Shown: positions 16,198-26,118, counted from the first letter of the stretch. The stretch: DNA of 64,000 nt from Chloroflexota bacterium (GCA_021787595.1 JAJYLQ010000002.1:124001-188000), one strand, 5' to 3'. Notes: generated from the sequence alone by a model not told the origin. Numbers and translations are program-made.

Positions 16198-16674
16198 ATG
16201 GAAAAAACGATTTCACAGAAAAATTTTCTGAACAATCTTTTCAGTTTCTATGATGAGGCTTTTGAGAATCATCACGGCATATTTCTGGACCCGGACACAT
16301 CGCTCTTTCCGACGCTGGAAACGGCCTCCGCACAGGAAGCCTCCATCCCCGTTGGGAGCAAATGCGCCTCACTTGCCGCGCAGGTAACGCATGTCATCTT
16401 TTATTTGGACGTGCTCGTAAAATATTTTCTGAAGCAGGAAATCGGTAAAGTGGATTGGGGCGAGATTTGGCGCACCGTGGAAAAAGTCACGCCGGAGGAA
16501 TGGGAAAATCTCAAAGCTAAACTCAGACAAACGTATCTGAGAATTGATAAACTATTTCACGAAACTGAAAATTGGGACGATGAAGATGTCGTCGGCGGTG
16601 CGATGGCTATTGTCGTTCACACGGCGTATCATCTCGGCGAAATCTGTCAAGCCTTGTGTACATTGAAAAAGTAG
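16198..16674 (+). CDS. DinB-like helical protein
   Basis: A 158-residue protein with a pattern of long helices and metal-ligand-like histidines: AAQVTHVIFYLDVL near residue 62 and HTAYHLGEI near residue 140. This matches the DinB/YfiT fold, a four-helix bundle binding a divalent metal and often acting as a small-thiol-dependent transferase. Substrate is unknown. The start is 3 nt after the preceding stop, so translation is likely coupled. Confidence 0.72.
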   Translation: MEKTISQKNFLNNLFSFYDEAFENHHGIFLDPDTSLFPTLETASAQEASIPVGSKCASLAAQVTHVIFYLDVLVKYFLKQEIGKVDWGEIWRTVEKVTPEEWENLKAKLRQTYLRIDKLFHETENWDDEDVVGGAMAIVVHTAYHLGEICQALCTLKK

Positions 16675-16746
16675 ATGCGTTGAGAAGTTTGATATTCAGG
16701 TTAAGTAATAAGGAGCTGCCCTTCTTGTTGGACAGCCCCTACAGGA

Positions 16747-18099
16747 TTACAGCGAAATCAAAGCTGGTTGTTTTTGCGAGCGCACTCCAGCGAGGTTGGC
16801 TTGCATGGACCATGGCCCTGTCCACGTGATCGTGACCGGAACGATCTTGCCTTTTAGGTCTTCATCCGATTCAACAAACACAAGCTTGTTGGTCGGCGTG
16901 CGGCCCTTCCAGCGTCCCTTAACTTTTTCCTCGAATAAAACATCCATAGTCTGACCGAGATATTTTTTGTTGATCTCGTCCACGATCTTTTCCTGCAATT
17001 CTTCCAACATGCGGAAGCGCCGCATCTTTTCCTCGTCCGAAACGTTGTCGTCCATGCGGCGCGTGGCGACGGTTCCCTCGCGGGACGAGTAGCGGGCCAA
17101 ATGGGCCACGTCCAGCCTGAGGTCCGATAAGACGCGATAGGTTTCCATGAATTGTTCATCCGTCTCGCCGGGGAATCCAACGATGATGTCGGTCGCGATG
17201 GAACAGTCCGGAATCTTCTTGCGGATTTTTTCAATGAGATCGCGATAATCCTTTTGAGTGTAGCCGCGCTTCATGTTGGAAAGTACTTCATCATCGCCAG
17301 CCTGGATCGGGATTTCGATATGCGGCATCACCTTCGGAAGTTCAGCGACGGTTTCCATCAATTCTTCGGTGAAATAATTTGGATGCGAGGTAAGAAAGCG
17401 AATACGTTCGATACCATCAACGTCATGAACAATGCGAAGAAGCGCGGCGAGGTTTGGACCATCGGGCACATCCTTGCCATAACGATCCACGATCTGACCG
17501 AGAAGCGTGATCTCCTTGACGCCTTGTGATGCGAGCGAATGAATCTCACTGACGATATCGCCAACGGGGCGACTGCGCTCGACGCCGCGTCGGAACGGGA
17601 TGATGCAAAACGTGCAAGCGTGCGAACAACCATAAACAATCGGCACATGCGCGCTGATGAGTTGACCGCGTTCGTATTGCGGAAGAATTAGATCTTCATC
17701 CATCATCGCGAAGCGACGTGTTGTCTCATTCGACTCGATGGCATGGATTTCACCTTGACTCAAAAATGAAACCAGCGGTCCCGGATCGGATGGCGGCGAG
17801 AAGACATCCACGAACGGAAGTTTGGCGCGCAGTTTGTCTGCGCCGCGCACGCCGACGAGACATCCCATTAAATTGATAATAAGGTTGGGATTTTTTTCTT
17901 TGAGCGGACGAAGCGAAGTCAAACGTCCAAGCGCTTTGTCTTCGGCGGATTGACGCACAACGCAGGTATTCAAAACAATAACGTCGGCTTCTTCGATATT
18001 ACCAGTAAATGTGTAACCTAAATGCTCCAGCGACGAGCCGACACGTTGCGAGTCGGCTACGTTCATCTGACAGCCTTCGGTCCAGATATGATATTTCAT
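16747..18099 (-). CDS. miaB: tRNA-2-methylthio-N6-dimethylallyladenosine synthase MiaB
   Basis: A 450-residue radical-SAM methylthiotransferase. Auxiliary-cluster cysteines are Cys10 (EGCQMN), Cys46 (LNTC) and Cys80 (MGC); the radical-SAM cysteines are Cys158, Cys162 and Cys165 (CSHACTFC). A C-terminal TRAM domain begins near residue 380. The enzyme methylthiolates A37 of tRNAs that read UNN codons. EGCQMN and the overall layout favour MiaB over MtaB or RimO. AAGGAGCAGG precedes the ATG. A weak imperfect hairpin at 16712-16744 lies after the stop. Confidence 0.92.
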   Translation of the reverse strand: MKYHIWTEGCQMNVADSQRVGSSLEHLGYTFTGNIEEADVIVLNTCVVRQSAEDKALGRLTSLRPLKEKNPNLIINLMGCLVGVRGADKLRAKLPFVDVFSPPSDPGPLVSFLSQGEIHAIESNETTRRFAMMDEDLILPQYERGQLISAHVPIVYGCSHACTFCIIPFRRGVERSRPVGDIVSEIHSLASQGVKEITLLGQIVDRYGKDVPDGPNLAALLRIVHDVDGIERIRFLTSHPNYFTEELMETVAELPKVMPHIEIPIQAGDDEVLSNMKRGYTQKDYRDLIEKIRKKIPDCSIATDIIVGFPGETDEQFMETYRVLSDLRLDVAHLARYSSREGTVATRRMDDNVSDEEKMRRFRMLEELQEKIVDEINKKYLGQTMDVLFEEKVKGRWKGRTPTNKLVFVESDEDLKGKIVPVTITWTGPWSMQANLAGVRSQKQPALISL

Positions 18100-18206
18100 C
18101 CTGCTCCTTGCATAATGTACGAGTCCGGTCTGGTTAGAACGCAGGACTTCGTAGGCTGTGAATTATACCAAGTGAGTCTGAATTCGTCGCTTGCAAGTTG
18201 TAGCCA

Positions 18207-19015
18207 TCAACCTGTTTTAGCGAACTTCAAGAAAAGAAACGTTGCCACCCAGCTTATAAGCACACCAACGCCTAGGAGCCACTTTTTTCTCGTCAACGGA
18301 AGCAAAACAAATACCCAGCTTTGAATTGCCACGTATGGTGAAAGGAAGATGGACGCGGCGAGGGCCAGGAAAACATCCTCACGCTTCCAAGCAAACCAAG
18401 CCAAGGCCAATCCAATTGGAATTCCATATGGCCAAATGCTTGCAGACCAATTAACCCCCGATAGATTTGGAAGGCGATACCATGCCAACAGCATGAGCAC
18501 GCCAAGAGTTAATACAGGTAAGAGGACGAGCCATTTTTTTGGCTTGATCCATAAGATCATCAGAACGATACTGACTTGCGGTTTCAGAAAAACAAGCCAC
18601 GCGCCCCATGCGGCGGGAAGCGTGGCACCTAACATGACCAGCCAATCCAAATTTCCATTGCTCAAATCAAGATAAACGAATGGAGACCCGAACAGCAAGA
18701 GAATCGTCCACTTGTCAAAGCTGAATCTTCTAAATGCTATGAGATAGGCAGTCGCGCCGAAGACCAACCAAATCCATCTGGCTATCTGGATTGGAAATAA
18801 AGAGACCGGAGCTAGCAATAGCAATGCCCAAGGAGGATTGAAAAAAAAGGCGCGGCCTGATATGGATTTTGCCAATTCCAGACCGCGCGGCCCGCTGGAT
18901 ATAGGAGGCGGAAATCAATTCCGACTGGCGGCATCTCGGTCAAATAGATCACTGAAATCAAAAGAACAGATCCAACAAAGAGCCCAAATTTTGCGCGCTG
19001 GTTCAATGTGTTCAT
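18207..19015 (-). pseudogene. GT87-like membrane glycosyltransferase split by a homopolymer frameshift
   Basis: Two overlapping minus-strand frames together make one protein. The N-terminal frame starts at ATG 19015 and reads to NPYQAAPFF; the C-terminal frame continues with FFNPPWALLLLAP to the stop at 18207. The switch lies in a run of eight A (T on the coding strand) at 18841-18848. The product would have about 270 residues, seven or more membrane helices and the FFNPPW motif seen in DUF2029/GT87 proteins. It is either a true frameshift, a sequencing error, or a gene expressed by polymerase slippage on the homopolymer. The protein is short for the family (about 400). Confidence 0.7.
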
Positions 19016-19153
19016 GCTATGTCGATTCGCTTGGGATTCAATATTCCGCCGGCTGCAGATTATACCAGTTGGGCACTGATGCGCATTTACAGAGTCGGGA
19101 CGCCGGATTCGCAGGCGAATCCCGTTTGTCTTTATGGTAAAATCTTTCAGCCT

Positions 19154-19238
19154 GGAGGGATGGCCGAGCGGCTGAAGGCGCATGTCTTGAAAACATGTTT
19201 GGGTCACACCAACGTGGGTTCGAATCCCACTCCCTCCG
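19154..19238 (+). tRNA. tRNA-Ser (anticodon TGA)
   Basis: The acceptor arms GGAGGGA and TCCCTCC pair, a long variable arm is present as in class II tRNAs, the anticodon loop is CTTGAAA (anticodon TGA), and the T-loop GGTTCGAATCC is standard. CCA is not encoded. Confidence 0.95.
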
Positions 19239-19270
19239 CTCACGTCTTCCAGTAAAATATAGGTGCACCC

Positions 19271-19360
19271 GGGGAGGTGCCAGAGTGGCTGAATGGGCTC
19301 GCCTGCTAAGTGAGTGCCGGGGTAACTCGGTCGCGGGTTCGAATCCCGCCCTCCCCGCCA
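19271..19360 (+). tRNA. tRNA-Ser (anticodon GCT)
   Basis: Acceptor arms GGGGAGG and CCTCCCC pair, the anticodon loop is CTGCTAA (anticodon GCT), the variable arm is long, and CCA is encoded at 19358-19360. It lies 32 bp after the other tRNA-Ser gene. Confidence 0.95.
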
Positions 19361-19366
19361 GAAACG

Positions 19367-19398
19367 AAAACGCGCTTCGTCAGCGCGTTTTGTTTTTC
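19367..19398 (+). terminator. Terminator after the tRNA pair
   Basis: AAAACGCGCT (19367-19376) pairs with AGCGCGTTTT (19382-19391), followed by GTTTTTC. Confidence 0.85.
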
Positions 19399-19424
19399 AT
19401 TCGTTTGACTCTCTTGTGCCAATT

Positions 19425-20201
19425 CTACGGTATCGAAAGCGTCCTGGTTACGGAGATCGTTATTGGATTCGTGATGCGAAGCGTGACTTTGTATGCGCCG
19501 CAGGGCAATCTGCCCTGGAAGTTGCCCGCGAGGCCGTTAGCTCCGCCCGTCTTGAAGACAGCGCGCCCCCCTGGAACAGTTGTATTAACGGGACCCTTGA
19601 TGAGCCAGTCATAATCCACAATTGCCCAACTGGTCGTTGTGACCGTAGCGGTAAAGTGGATCCTGTTTGAACCGGGACACGTATTGCTCTTGGCAAATGC
19701 GTTGACGCTAACTTTGGTGATTGTGCCCATGGGCGGCATCACAACTTGCACGCCGGGTATATCGCCGGTTGTCGTGACGCTGACCGACGGAACCCAGCAC
19801 GAAACGCGGGTGTTATTCGGGTCCTGGATTTGCAGCCAGCTTGTGTTGTCATCGCGGCCCATGATTTGGGCCACCTGACCGGAATTGAGGGTGTCAACCA
19901 CCTGGTAGCCAAAGTCTGGGCCGTACATGCAAGTGGTGGCATTGGACACTATCGTGGCGAGAGGCCCGCTCGGCGTCGGCGTGAAGGATGCGGTCGGGGT
20001 TGCATCAGGTGTTGGGGTCAGCGTGGGCAGTTCCGGGACCGGCGAAGAAGGCATAGCGGTCGGGGTACCGGGCGCATTTGCAGAAGTGGCTTGCGCGGGC
20101 AGATTCGATGGCGTATTTGTTCTCGGTGCGGATGTTGACGGGCTGCAGGCCGAGATCAAAATGGATGCGGTCATCAGCCAAAAAAACAGTCGAACTTTCA
20201 T
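19425..20201 (-). CDS. Lipoprotein with SH3b-like domain
   Basis: This 258-residue lipoprotein (lipobox ISAC, Cys19) has a Thr/Pro-rich linker (about 20-80), a bacterial SH3-type segment (about 85-130: MYGPDFGYQVVDTLNSG, then WLQIQDP and CWVP) and a C-terminal beta domain (about 150-258) of the Ig-like kind. SH3b domains bind cell-wall peptides. It is the last gene of a minus-strand series. AAGGAG lies 5 nt before the ATG. Function is unknown. Confidence 0.75.
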   Translation of the reverse strand: MKVRLFFWLMTASILISACSPSTSAPRTNTPSNLPAQATSANAPGTPTAMPSSPVPELPTLTPTPDATPTASFTPTPSGPLATIVSNATTCMYGPDFGYQVVDTLNSGQVAQIMGRDDNTSWLQIQDPNNTRVSCWVPSVSVTTTGDIPGVQVVMPPMGTITKVSVNAFAKSNTCPGSNRIHFTATVTTTSWAIVDYDWLIKGPVNTTVPGGRAVFKTGGANGLAGNFQGRLPCGAYKVTLRITNPITISVTRTLSIP

Positions 20202-20405
20202 GAATGCTCCTTGAAGTGCAATTCGATCCCATTTATTTTGTGCATGCGCATCATATCATCCTGATGTGCCGCAGCGATGTAAAAGCTCCTGTCAACATAA
20301 TATTTACATAAAATCTTCATCCCCAACTCACACAGCAAATGGAATTGCGGTCCTGAAAATGGAAGCGGCGATATTTTATTGGTTTCCGTCCCGGTTTCCA
20401 TTTCT

Positions 20406-22190
20406 TCATTTGCAGCCTGTTACTTGAAAAATTTGAGCGCCCGGCAGGAACAAGATGTTTTTGTACCAATCAGGTTTTTCTTCGACCGATGCCCGATTGA
20501 AACTCTGGGGTTTGTCATCAACATAAATATTGGATATCTCATGCTTGCAGAGAAAGCTCAATGTATCCGAACGGCTGAAGTCGGTCGAAAAGGGAAGGAG
20601 GAATGTGGGCCTGTTGGTCAAGGGCGTGATCCAAACTCCCGCGTCGGACCCGGCGGTTTGCGGATTCCGACTCGAAGCTGTGATTCGCAACTCCGTCGAG
20701 GATATGGCAGTCAGCGCGGCCGGCGGCGTGTGCTTATCCAGCCAGTCCAAAGCTACGGCGTCATCTTGTGTCACGATCATGCAGCAGTCTGACGGATAAA
20801 AGCTGTAGCTCATGAAGGCGTGAACGATGATGGCTCCGACAAAAAGGACCGTGCCGATCAATTTCATGCCGCCGAATCCCGCGGGGACAAGGCTGCTCGA
20901 AGCCGCATATCCCAACCCGCCGAGAAGTGAAAGCGGAATGAACAAAACCATTTCGACCAGCGGCCTGTCCAACAAAGTCAGGTCGGTGACGTGCGGAATG
21001 GGAATGAATAATCCAAGCAGGAGAAAAAGTATTGACGCCCAACATGCAAACGCAAACTGCGGATGCTTCTTGAAAGCAGGGATTGACAGCAATCCAACGA
21101 AACCAGTCATCCAGACGGTGTTGCCAAGATAGGGATCGAATAATGGGCGAAGGTTGGAATTGTTTCTGATGAGAATCGATTCGATTAGAAGACCGCCTGC
21201 CATAATGCCCAGGACGAGAACACGCCATTCGAATCTCTGACTTTTCCACCAGCCCGCTGAAGCCCATGCTGTAAAACCCATTCCGATCAGGATGATCGAA
21301 CGCGTATGGATCAAGAGGGAAATTGCTATGCTGAACGCGCCGACTGCAATGAGCCGGCGGGACTTGGAAAACGTTCGATATTTGCCGATCAGATAAAGGA
21401 TGCCCAAACAAAATTGGGTTGTCAGCAGACTCAGGAGAGCAGGATACTTCCCCCAATTGACCGCGAATGCCGGCATATACCATCCAAAACTTCCCAGCAA
21501 TACAGCGAACAAACCCGCGGCGTCCAACCCGGTCTCGAGCCTGACAAGAAAGAATAATGGGATGGCCGCGGATCCCACGATGATCTGTCCCAGGATCAAC
21601 ATCGCCTCGGAAATGTTCAACTGAAACGCCGCTGCCAGTAACGCTGTGATGAAGTGAAACCCGAGATGATAGTAGACGGGCACAGGCCAGATGAAATTCT
21701 TCAGCGCATTTGTTTCCGTGAAATCTTTGACGAGATTCTGGATGATCAGATAGTGTTGCGCGGAGTCGATGTAAAGCGGCAGGGGCGTCCTGGCGGCAAA
21801 AGCCAGATGAAGAAAGGTTGAGAGAAGGAGTATGCCCCAGAGCGCGATGGCGGTCAATGCAGAACCGCGGGGGTTTTTTCGCCTCGCGCGTCTATTTGCC
21901 CAAATCACCAGCCCCAGACTCAAGGCAAATGCTGCGATTGCAACCTGAACGTTGGGGCGCACATGGAACAGCACAGCCAGGGCAAAAACAAGGATCGAAA
22001 CCGGAAAGAGCGGCACGACCCATCCAGCCAGCGCCAGGGAACTGTACTCGGAAATATTGAATTTCAAATCCGCAAAACTTCCCAACCCCACAGCAAGGAT
22101 GATCGTCCCCCAACTCATACATGCCAGGATGACAAAGATGGGCCACTTGTCCAGCGACAGCACCTGCCAGCTATCGAGAAGCAGATTCAT
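20406..22190 (-). CDS. Large polytopic membrane protein, putative GT-C enzyme (DUF6541-like)
   Basis: The 594-residue protein has roughly 13 hydrophobic helices in its first 470 residues and a soluble C-terminal domain (about 470-594). An acidic/histidine loop YIDSAQHY near residue 140 followed by YYHLGFHF resembles GT-C glycosyltransferases and the DUF6541 family. It may transfer a lipid-linked sugar at the outer membrane face, but substrate and activity are not inferable. The start has no clear ribosome binding site; the lipoprotein gene upstream stops 39 bp before it. Confidence 0.6.
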   Translation of the reverse strand: MNLLLDSWQVLSLDKWPIFVILACMSWGTIILAVGLGSFADLKFNISEYSSLALAGWVVPLFPVSILVFALAVLFHVRPNVQVAIAAFALSLGLVIWANRRARRKNPRGSALTAIALWGILLLSTFLHLAFAARTPLPLYIDSAQHYLIIQNLVKDFTETNALKNFIWPVPVYYHLGFHFITALLAAAFQLNISEAMLILGQIIVGSAAIPLFFLVRLETGLDAAGLFAVLLGSFGWYMPAFAVNWGKYPALLSLLTTQFCLGILYLIGKYRTFSKSRRLIAVGAFSIAISLLIHTRSIILIGMGFTAWASAGWWKSQRFEWRVLVLGIMAGGLLIESILIRNNSNLRPLFDPYLGNTVWMTGFVGLLSIPAFKKHPQFAFACWASILFLLLGLFIPIPHVTDLTLLDRPLVEMVLFIPLSLLGGLGYAASSSLVPAGFGGMKLIGTVLFVGAIIVHAFMSYSFYPSDCCMIVTQDDAVALDWLDKHTPPAALTAISSTELRITASSRNPQTAGSDAGVWITPLTNRPTFLLPFSTDFSRSDTLSFLCKHEISNIYVDDKPQSFNRASVEEKPDWYKNILFLPGAQIFQVTGCK

Positions 22191-22229
22191 TCGAAATGAT
22201 CTTATCGAAAAGATTCAGGGATTAGGATA

Positions 22230-22838
22230 TTATGGATTGGGGTATGGGTTGATCGGTGTTGGCGTTTGGGTGACAATGCCTGGCGGAGTGACAGTCATCG
22301 TTCTCGAGAAGGATGTGGTTGCCGTAGATATTTCATTTGTTCGGGTTGGGAGGGCAGTAATTGCCGGGGATGTTTCGCCAGGCTCCATCGTGGGAACCAC
22401 AATGATCGGCGTTGGCAGCGCAATTGCATTGAGCATGAAGGTCCCTTGCGCGATCAGAGTATTTCCCTTGGATGAATAAACTCCAATGTTGATCGAAGTG
22501 CCAAGAGGAATCTGTTCGCCCGTGCAATATACACTTGTCGCAAAGTTTTTTGCGGCCCGGCATGGATAGGTGTACGTATCGGTATCGAATTGAACTTTCA
22601 GGTAAAAGTCGGTCGTGGAAGACGGCGGGACAAAAAAGCTGATCAGCATGTTGCTGCCAGTGTTATCCAGGCCGAAGGACGCTAAACAAAGCGATGTGGG
22701 ATTTTCCCTGCATCGGGAAATTTCAGTTGTGGTTGGGCCCGCCGCGGGGGGTGTCAAAAAAGGCACCAGGCTGCAGGCCGCCACCCACAGGATCGCGGTC
22801 ACCAGGACGAAGCCGATTGGCACTCGCTTTTGTTTCAT
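22230..22838 (-). CDS. Small lipoprotein, unknown function
   Basis: A 202-residue protein. The ATG at 22838 gives a clean signal peptide with lipobox VAAC (Cys22); the longer frame to 22952 overlaps the hutU gene and is rejected. The mature part contains a beta-rich domain (about 35-140) with four Cys that may form disulfides, then a Thr/Pro-rich tail (about 145-202). The unusual C-terminal position of the low-complexity region contrasts with the N-terminal linkers of the other lipoproteins here. It lies 25 bp after hutU and may be cotranscribed. Confidence 0.65.
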   Translation of the reverse strand: MKQKRVPIGFVLVTAILWVAACSLVPFLTPPAAGPTTTEISRCRENPTSLCLASFGLDNTGSNMLISFFVPPSSTTDFYLKVQFDTDTYTYPCRAAKNFATSVYCTGEQIPLGTSINIGVYSSKGNTLIAQGTFMLNAIALPTPIIVVPTMEPGETSPAITALPTRTNEISTATTSFSRTMTVTPPGIVTQTPTPINPYPNP

Positions 22839-22863
22839 CTGCGCCCGATGGATAAAGGAGAAG

Positions 22864-24519
22864 CTATTTTCCCAGCATCGGCATTTTGATGCCGTGACGT
22901 TTCGCGGCGGCGATGGCTTCTTCGTATCCCGCGTCGGCGTGCCGGACCACACCGAGGCCGGGATCCGTTGTCAGAACTCTTTCCAACCTGACGGCGGCTT
23001 CCGGCGTCCCGTCTGCGACGATGACCTGTCCCGCGTGCTGGCTGTATCCGATTCCCACGCCGCCGCCGTGATGGAACGAAACCCACGTCGCGCCGCCAAC
23101 CGCGTTGATCAGTGCGTTGAGGATGGCCCAGTCCGAGATCGCGTCCGAGCCGTCTTTCATCGCTTCGGTCTCGCGGTTTGGCGAAGCAACCGATCCGGAG
23201 TCCAAATGGTCGCGCCCGATCACAATCGGCGCTTTGACGATTCCTTTCGCGACCAGTTCATTGAATTTGAGTCCCGCTTTGACGCGTTCGCCATAACCCA
23301 GCCAGCAGATGCGCGCCGGCAATCCCTGGAACGGAACTTTCTCTTTTGCCATCTTCAGCCAGCGATGCAGGTGCGCGTCGTTTGGGAACAATTCCATGAT
23401 GGCTTCGTCGGTGCGATAAATATCTTCAGGGTCGCCCGAAAGCGCAACCCAACGGAATGGCCCTTTGCCCTCGCAGAACAACGGGCGAATGTATGCTGGC
23501 ACGAAGCCGGGGAATTCGAACGCGTCGCTCACACCGTAGTTGTAAGCCTGCTGGCGAATGTTGTTTCCATAATCGAAAACCTCCGCGCCTTTGCGCTGGA
23601 ATTCCAACATGGCCTGCACATGTTTCGCCATCGAAGCCATCGCCATCTTCTTGTATTTTTCAGGATCGGACTTGCGGAGCTCATTTGCCGCGGCCGCCGA
23701 AAGTCCGGACGGAACGTACATCAGCGCTTCATGCGCGGACGTCTGGTCGGTGACCACATCCGGAGTAACACCGCGTATCACAAGTTCATTGTAAATGTCC
23801 GACGCGTTTCCGATCAAGCCAACAGACAGCGGCCTGCCCGCGGCTTTATTCTCTTCAACGAGTGTCATGGCTTCTTCGAGTGTGTCCACCACGGTATCAA
23901 CATAACCGATCGCGCGGCGGCGTTCGGCGCGGTCCCGATCCACTTCGACGATGAGTCCCACGCCTTCATTCATCGTGATGGCAAGCGGCTGCGCGCCGCC
24001 CATGCCGCCGAGGCCGGCCGTCAAAACGAATTTGCCTTTGAGCGAGTCCCAGCCTTTGAGTTTTGCCAGCGCGCCGAAGGTTTCGTATGTGCCTTGAAGG
24101 ATTCCCTGTGTGCCGATATAAATCCACGAACCGGCGGTCATCTGGCCGTACATGATCAAGCCTTTTTGTGCCAACACATCGAAATGTTCCCACGTGGCCC
24201 AATGCGGCACAAGGTTGGAATTGGCGATCAAGACTCTCGGCGCGTCCTTGTGTGTTTTGAATATGACCACCGGCTTGCCGGATTGGACAAGCAGCGTTTC
24301 ATCTTCTTCGAGATTTTTCAGCGATTCGAGGATCGCATCGAAAGCCTCCCACGAACGCGCGGCTTGACCGCGTCCGCCGTAGACAACCAGATCCTGTGGG
24401 CGTTCTGCGACTTCGGGATCGAGATTGTTTTGGATCATGCGATACGGGGCTTCGGTCAGCCACGACTTGCAGGTCAGTTGTGTGCCGCGCGGCGCGCGGA
24501 CGGTGCGAGGACCAGACAT
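22864..24519 (-). CDS. hutU: Urocanate hydratase
   Basis: The 551-residue enzyme converts urocanate to imidazolone propionate, step two of histidine degradation. Hallmarks are [32 protein letters not shown], and the NAD-binding region with [17 protein letters not shown] and [10 protein letters not shown]. The length is normal (about 550-560). AAAGGAG precedes the ATG. No hutH, hutI or hutG is in the window, so the rest of the pathway must be elsewhere or absent. A large opposite-strand frame covering it is a shadow. Confidence 0.95.
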   Translation of the reverse strand: MSGPRTVRAPRGTQLTCKSWLTEAPYRMIQNNLDPEVAERPQDLVVYGGRGQAARSWEAFDAILESLKNLEEDETLLVQSGKPVVIFKTHKDAPRVLIANSNLVPHWATWEHFDVLAQKGLIMYGQMTAGSWIYIGTQGILQGTYETFGALAKLKGWDSLKGKFVLTAGLGGMGGAQPLAITMNEGVGLIVEVDRDRAERRRAIGYVDTVVDTLEEAMTLVEENKAAGRPLSVGLIGNASDIYNELVIRGVTPDVVTDQTSAHEALMYVPSGLSAAAANELRKSDPEKYKKMAMASMAKHVQAMLEFQRKGAEVFDYGNNIRQQAYNYGVSDAFEFPGFVPAYIRPLFCEGKGPFRWVALSGDPEDIYRTDEAIMELFPNDAHLHRWLKMAKEKVPFQGLPARICWLGYGERVKAGLKFNELVAKGIVKAPIVIGRDHLDSGSVASPNRETEAMKDGSDAISDWAILNALINAVGGATWVSFHHGGGVGIGYSQHAGQVIVADGTPEAAVRLERVLTTDPGLGVVRHADAGYEEAIAAAKRHGIKMPMLGK

Positions 24520-24540
24520 GATAGACTCCTTTGAACATAA

Positions 24541-24574
24541 AATTCCTCCCGGTAATTATACGCCGGGAGGAATT
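24541..24574 (-). terminator. Terminator of the minus-strand gene at 24604
   Basis: AATTCCTCCCGG (24541-24552) pairs with CCGGGAGGAATT (24563-24574); on the minus strand it is followed by TTTT. Confidence 0.75.
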
Positions 24575-24603
24575 TGAATTGATGTTTTGCTCTTATTGAA
24601 GAA

Positions 24604-25467
24604 TTATGGCATGTTTACTTTAATCGATTCTTTTATCTGATCAAACTCTGGCATAAGGGTATCTTTCAAATCGTAAGTGGTATCCAGGCGAACGGCAATC
24701 ATCCCGGTAGGCACCTTAAAAATGATTTGCTTTTCGTATATTACTTCGATGTTTGTTCCGCCTTTCATCAAATCCTTCATCTTGATCTCAAATTCCACGA
24801 TATTGACTTCGAGACCAGAAGATGTTGTTTCGATCTGGGACGAAAGCACTTTATTACTTAAGTAGAATCTTGAATAGCTTCTTTGTAGTCCGCTAATAAA
24901 TTTGCTGTAGTTGTTAGAGTCCTGAGTCCATGAAACATCAATAGTTGTCAAAGCATCTATTTGCACATGCCCGTTGCGAAGATCGTACGCAAACAGGCGG
25001 AATATATTTGGGTCCATAGCTTGTATGCTGGTCAGGTTCCCTAGAACAGAAGAGTTAGCACTTTCTGGCAGTTCCCACATCTTGTAGAACTCCGGCTCGT
25101 TGATGCGGAAAGCAGTCCAGCCTGAAGGAGTCACAAGTTCATACCCTAACTTCTGGTCAACGAAAAAGGTCGAACCGTCAGCTTGCTGTCGAAGAGCTGT
25201 GTTGTACGAAGAGAATATTAGTTGAGGCGTAGTTGTCGAAGTGGGAGCCGTTGTTTCGGTCAGGGTGGGAAGCGGGATGCTCGTCGAAGGATTGGCCTGC
25301 GCGGTCTGCGTCGCGGCCGACGCGTTGGCTGTCCCGGCAATGATCGTTGAGATCGAATTGGCGTCCGGCGTTGGAAATTCAGAAGGTGTGGAAAGTCCGG
25401 GCAACGCACATGCCCAGGCAAACAATCCAATCATCAATATGATCCATTCGCGATGTTGTTTATTCAT
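24604..25467 (-). CDS. Putative exported protein, unknown function
   Basis: The protein has 287 residues. The ATG at 25467 has GGAGG 4 nt upstream. The N-terminus is a signal peptide with Cys20 in AWAC, a possible but atypical lipobox (Trp before Ala). A Thr/Ser/Ala-rich linker covers about 25-85. The C-terminal part (about 90-287) is a compact alpha/beta domain starting with FFVDQKLGYELVTPSGWTAFRI, resembling PsbP/DUF1795-type folds by eye. I do not recognise a function. It follows the Rrf2 regulator but a strong terminator separates them. Confidence 0.7.
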   Translation of the reverse strand: MNKQHREWIILMIGLFAWACALPGLSTPSEFPTPDANSISTIIAGTANASAATQTAQANPSTSIPLPTLTETTAPTSTTTPQLIFSSYNTALRQQADGSTFFVDQKLGYELVTPSGWTAFRINEPEFYKMWELPESANSSVLGNLTSIQAMDPNIFRLFAYDLRNGHVQIDALTTIDVSWTQDSNNYSKFISGLQRSYSRFYLSNKVLSSQIETTSSGLEVNIVEFEIKMKDLMKGGTNIEVIYEKQIIFKVPTGMIAVRLDTTYDLKDTLMPEFDQIKESIKVNMP

Positions 25468-25484
25468 GTATCCTCCAAAAATGA

Positions 25485-25515
25485 ACACGACCTCCCAAGA
25501 ATCGGGAGGTCGTGT
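25485..25515 (-). terminator. Terminator of the Rrf2 regulator gene
   Basis: ACACGACCTCCC (25485-25496) pairs with GGGAGGTCGTGT (25504-25515), followed on the minus strand by TTCATTTTT. Confidence 0.85.
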
Positions 25516-25532
25516 AATCGTGTGCCCCCCGA

Positions 25533-25946
25533 TCACGCACTTTGAGTTTGAGCCAGCAATTGTTCGAACGTTGTGTTTTTCAGACGTTTCACCAGTTCAT
25601 CCTGCGCGTCGCACCAAACCGGGCGGAGCGGGCATTCTCCTTCGAACGAACATAGCCCGTCTTCCCCAACACATTCGTTCAACTGGATGGGACCATCAAT
25701 GGCCTCGATGACTTCCAATAGGGAAATATCTCCTGGCTCGCGGGCCAAAGTCACACCGCCGCGTGCTCCACGGGATGTGTGCAGCAACCCCGCAATGGAC
25801 AATTGTGAGATGATTTTTGCCAAAAATGAAGGTGGAATGCGCTGCTCTTCTGCCACAGTACTGGTGGCGGCGCGCTCGGTATTTCCGAGCTTTGCCAGAT
25901 ATAGGATCGCACGTACCGCATAGTCGGCCTGACGAGTGATTTGCAT
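25533..25946 (-). CDS. Rrf2-family transcriptional regulator with Fe-S-type cysteines
   Basis: A 137-residue winged-helix regulator starting with MQITRQADYAVRAILYLA. The segment SRGARGGVTLAR is the usual Rrf2 wing. Cysteines in the pattern C-x6-C-x5-C (CVGEDGLCSFEGEC) followed by another Cys resemble the cluster ligands of IscR/NsrR, so it may sense iron-sulfur status or oxidative/nitrosative stress. No isc or suf genes are nearby. Upstream, a TATAAT box (25970-25975) overlaps a TACCGATAATACC tract, a plausible site for autoregulation. AAGGAG precedes the ATG. Confidence 0.88.
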   Translation of the reverse strand: MQITRQADYAVRAILYLAKLGNTERAATSTVAEEQRIPPSFLAKIISQLSIAGLLHTSRGARGGVTLAREPGDISLLEVIEAIDGPIQLNECVGEDGLCSFEGECPLRPVWCDAQDELVKRLKNTTFEQLLAQTQSA

Positions 25947-26118
25947 GAGGCTCCTTCCTTCTCGAAAGTATTATACCGATAATACCTGCCTGTTATAACG
26001 ATTTTATTGTTCTCATCTTCACAAGGCAAGTGATAGAGGTCACGGATGAAATATGACCTTTTACTCCGATTTCTAAGCAGGCTCTCATCTTGAATTGGAA
26101 GGACAAAAAACGGGTCCA

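Noticed and set aside
16712-16744. Terminator of miaB
   Set aside because: The hairpin is imperfect (about 8 of 10 pairs) and lacks a T-run, so it was not listed as a terminator.
22615-24534. Plus-strand open frame of 639 codons
   Set aside because: It lies antisense to hutU, is Arg/His-rich with no recognisable domain, and is a shadow of hutU codon usage.
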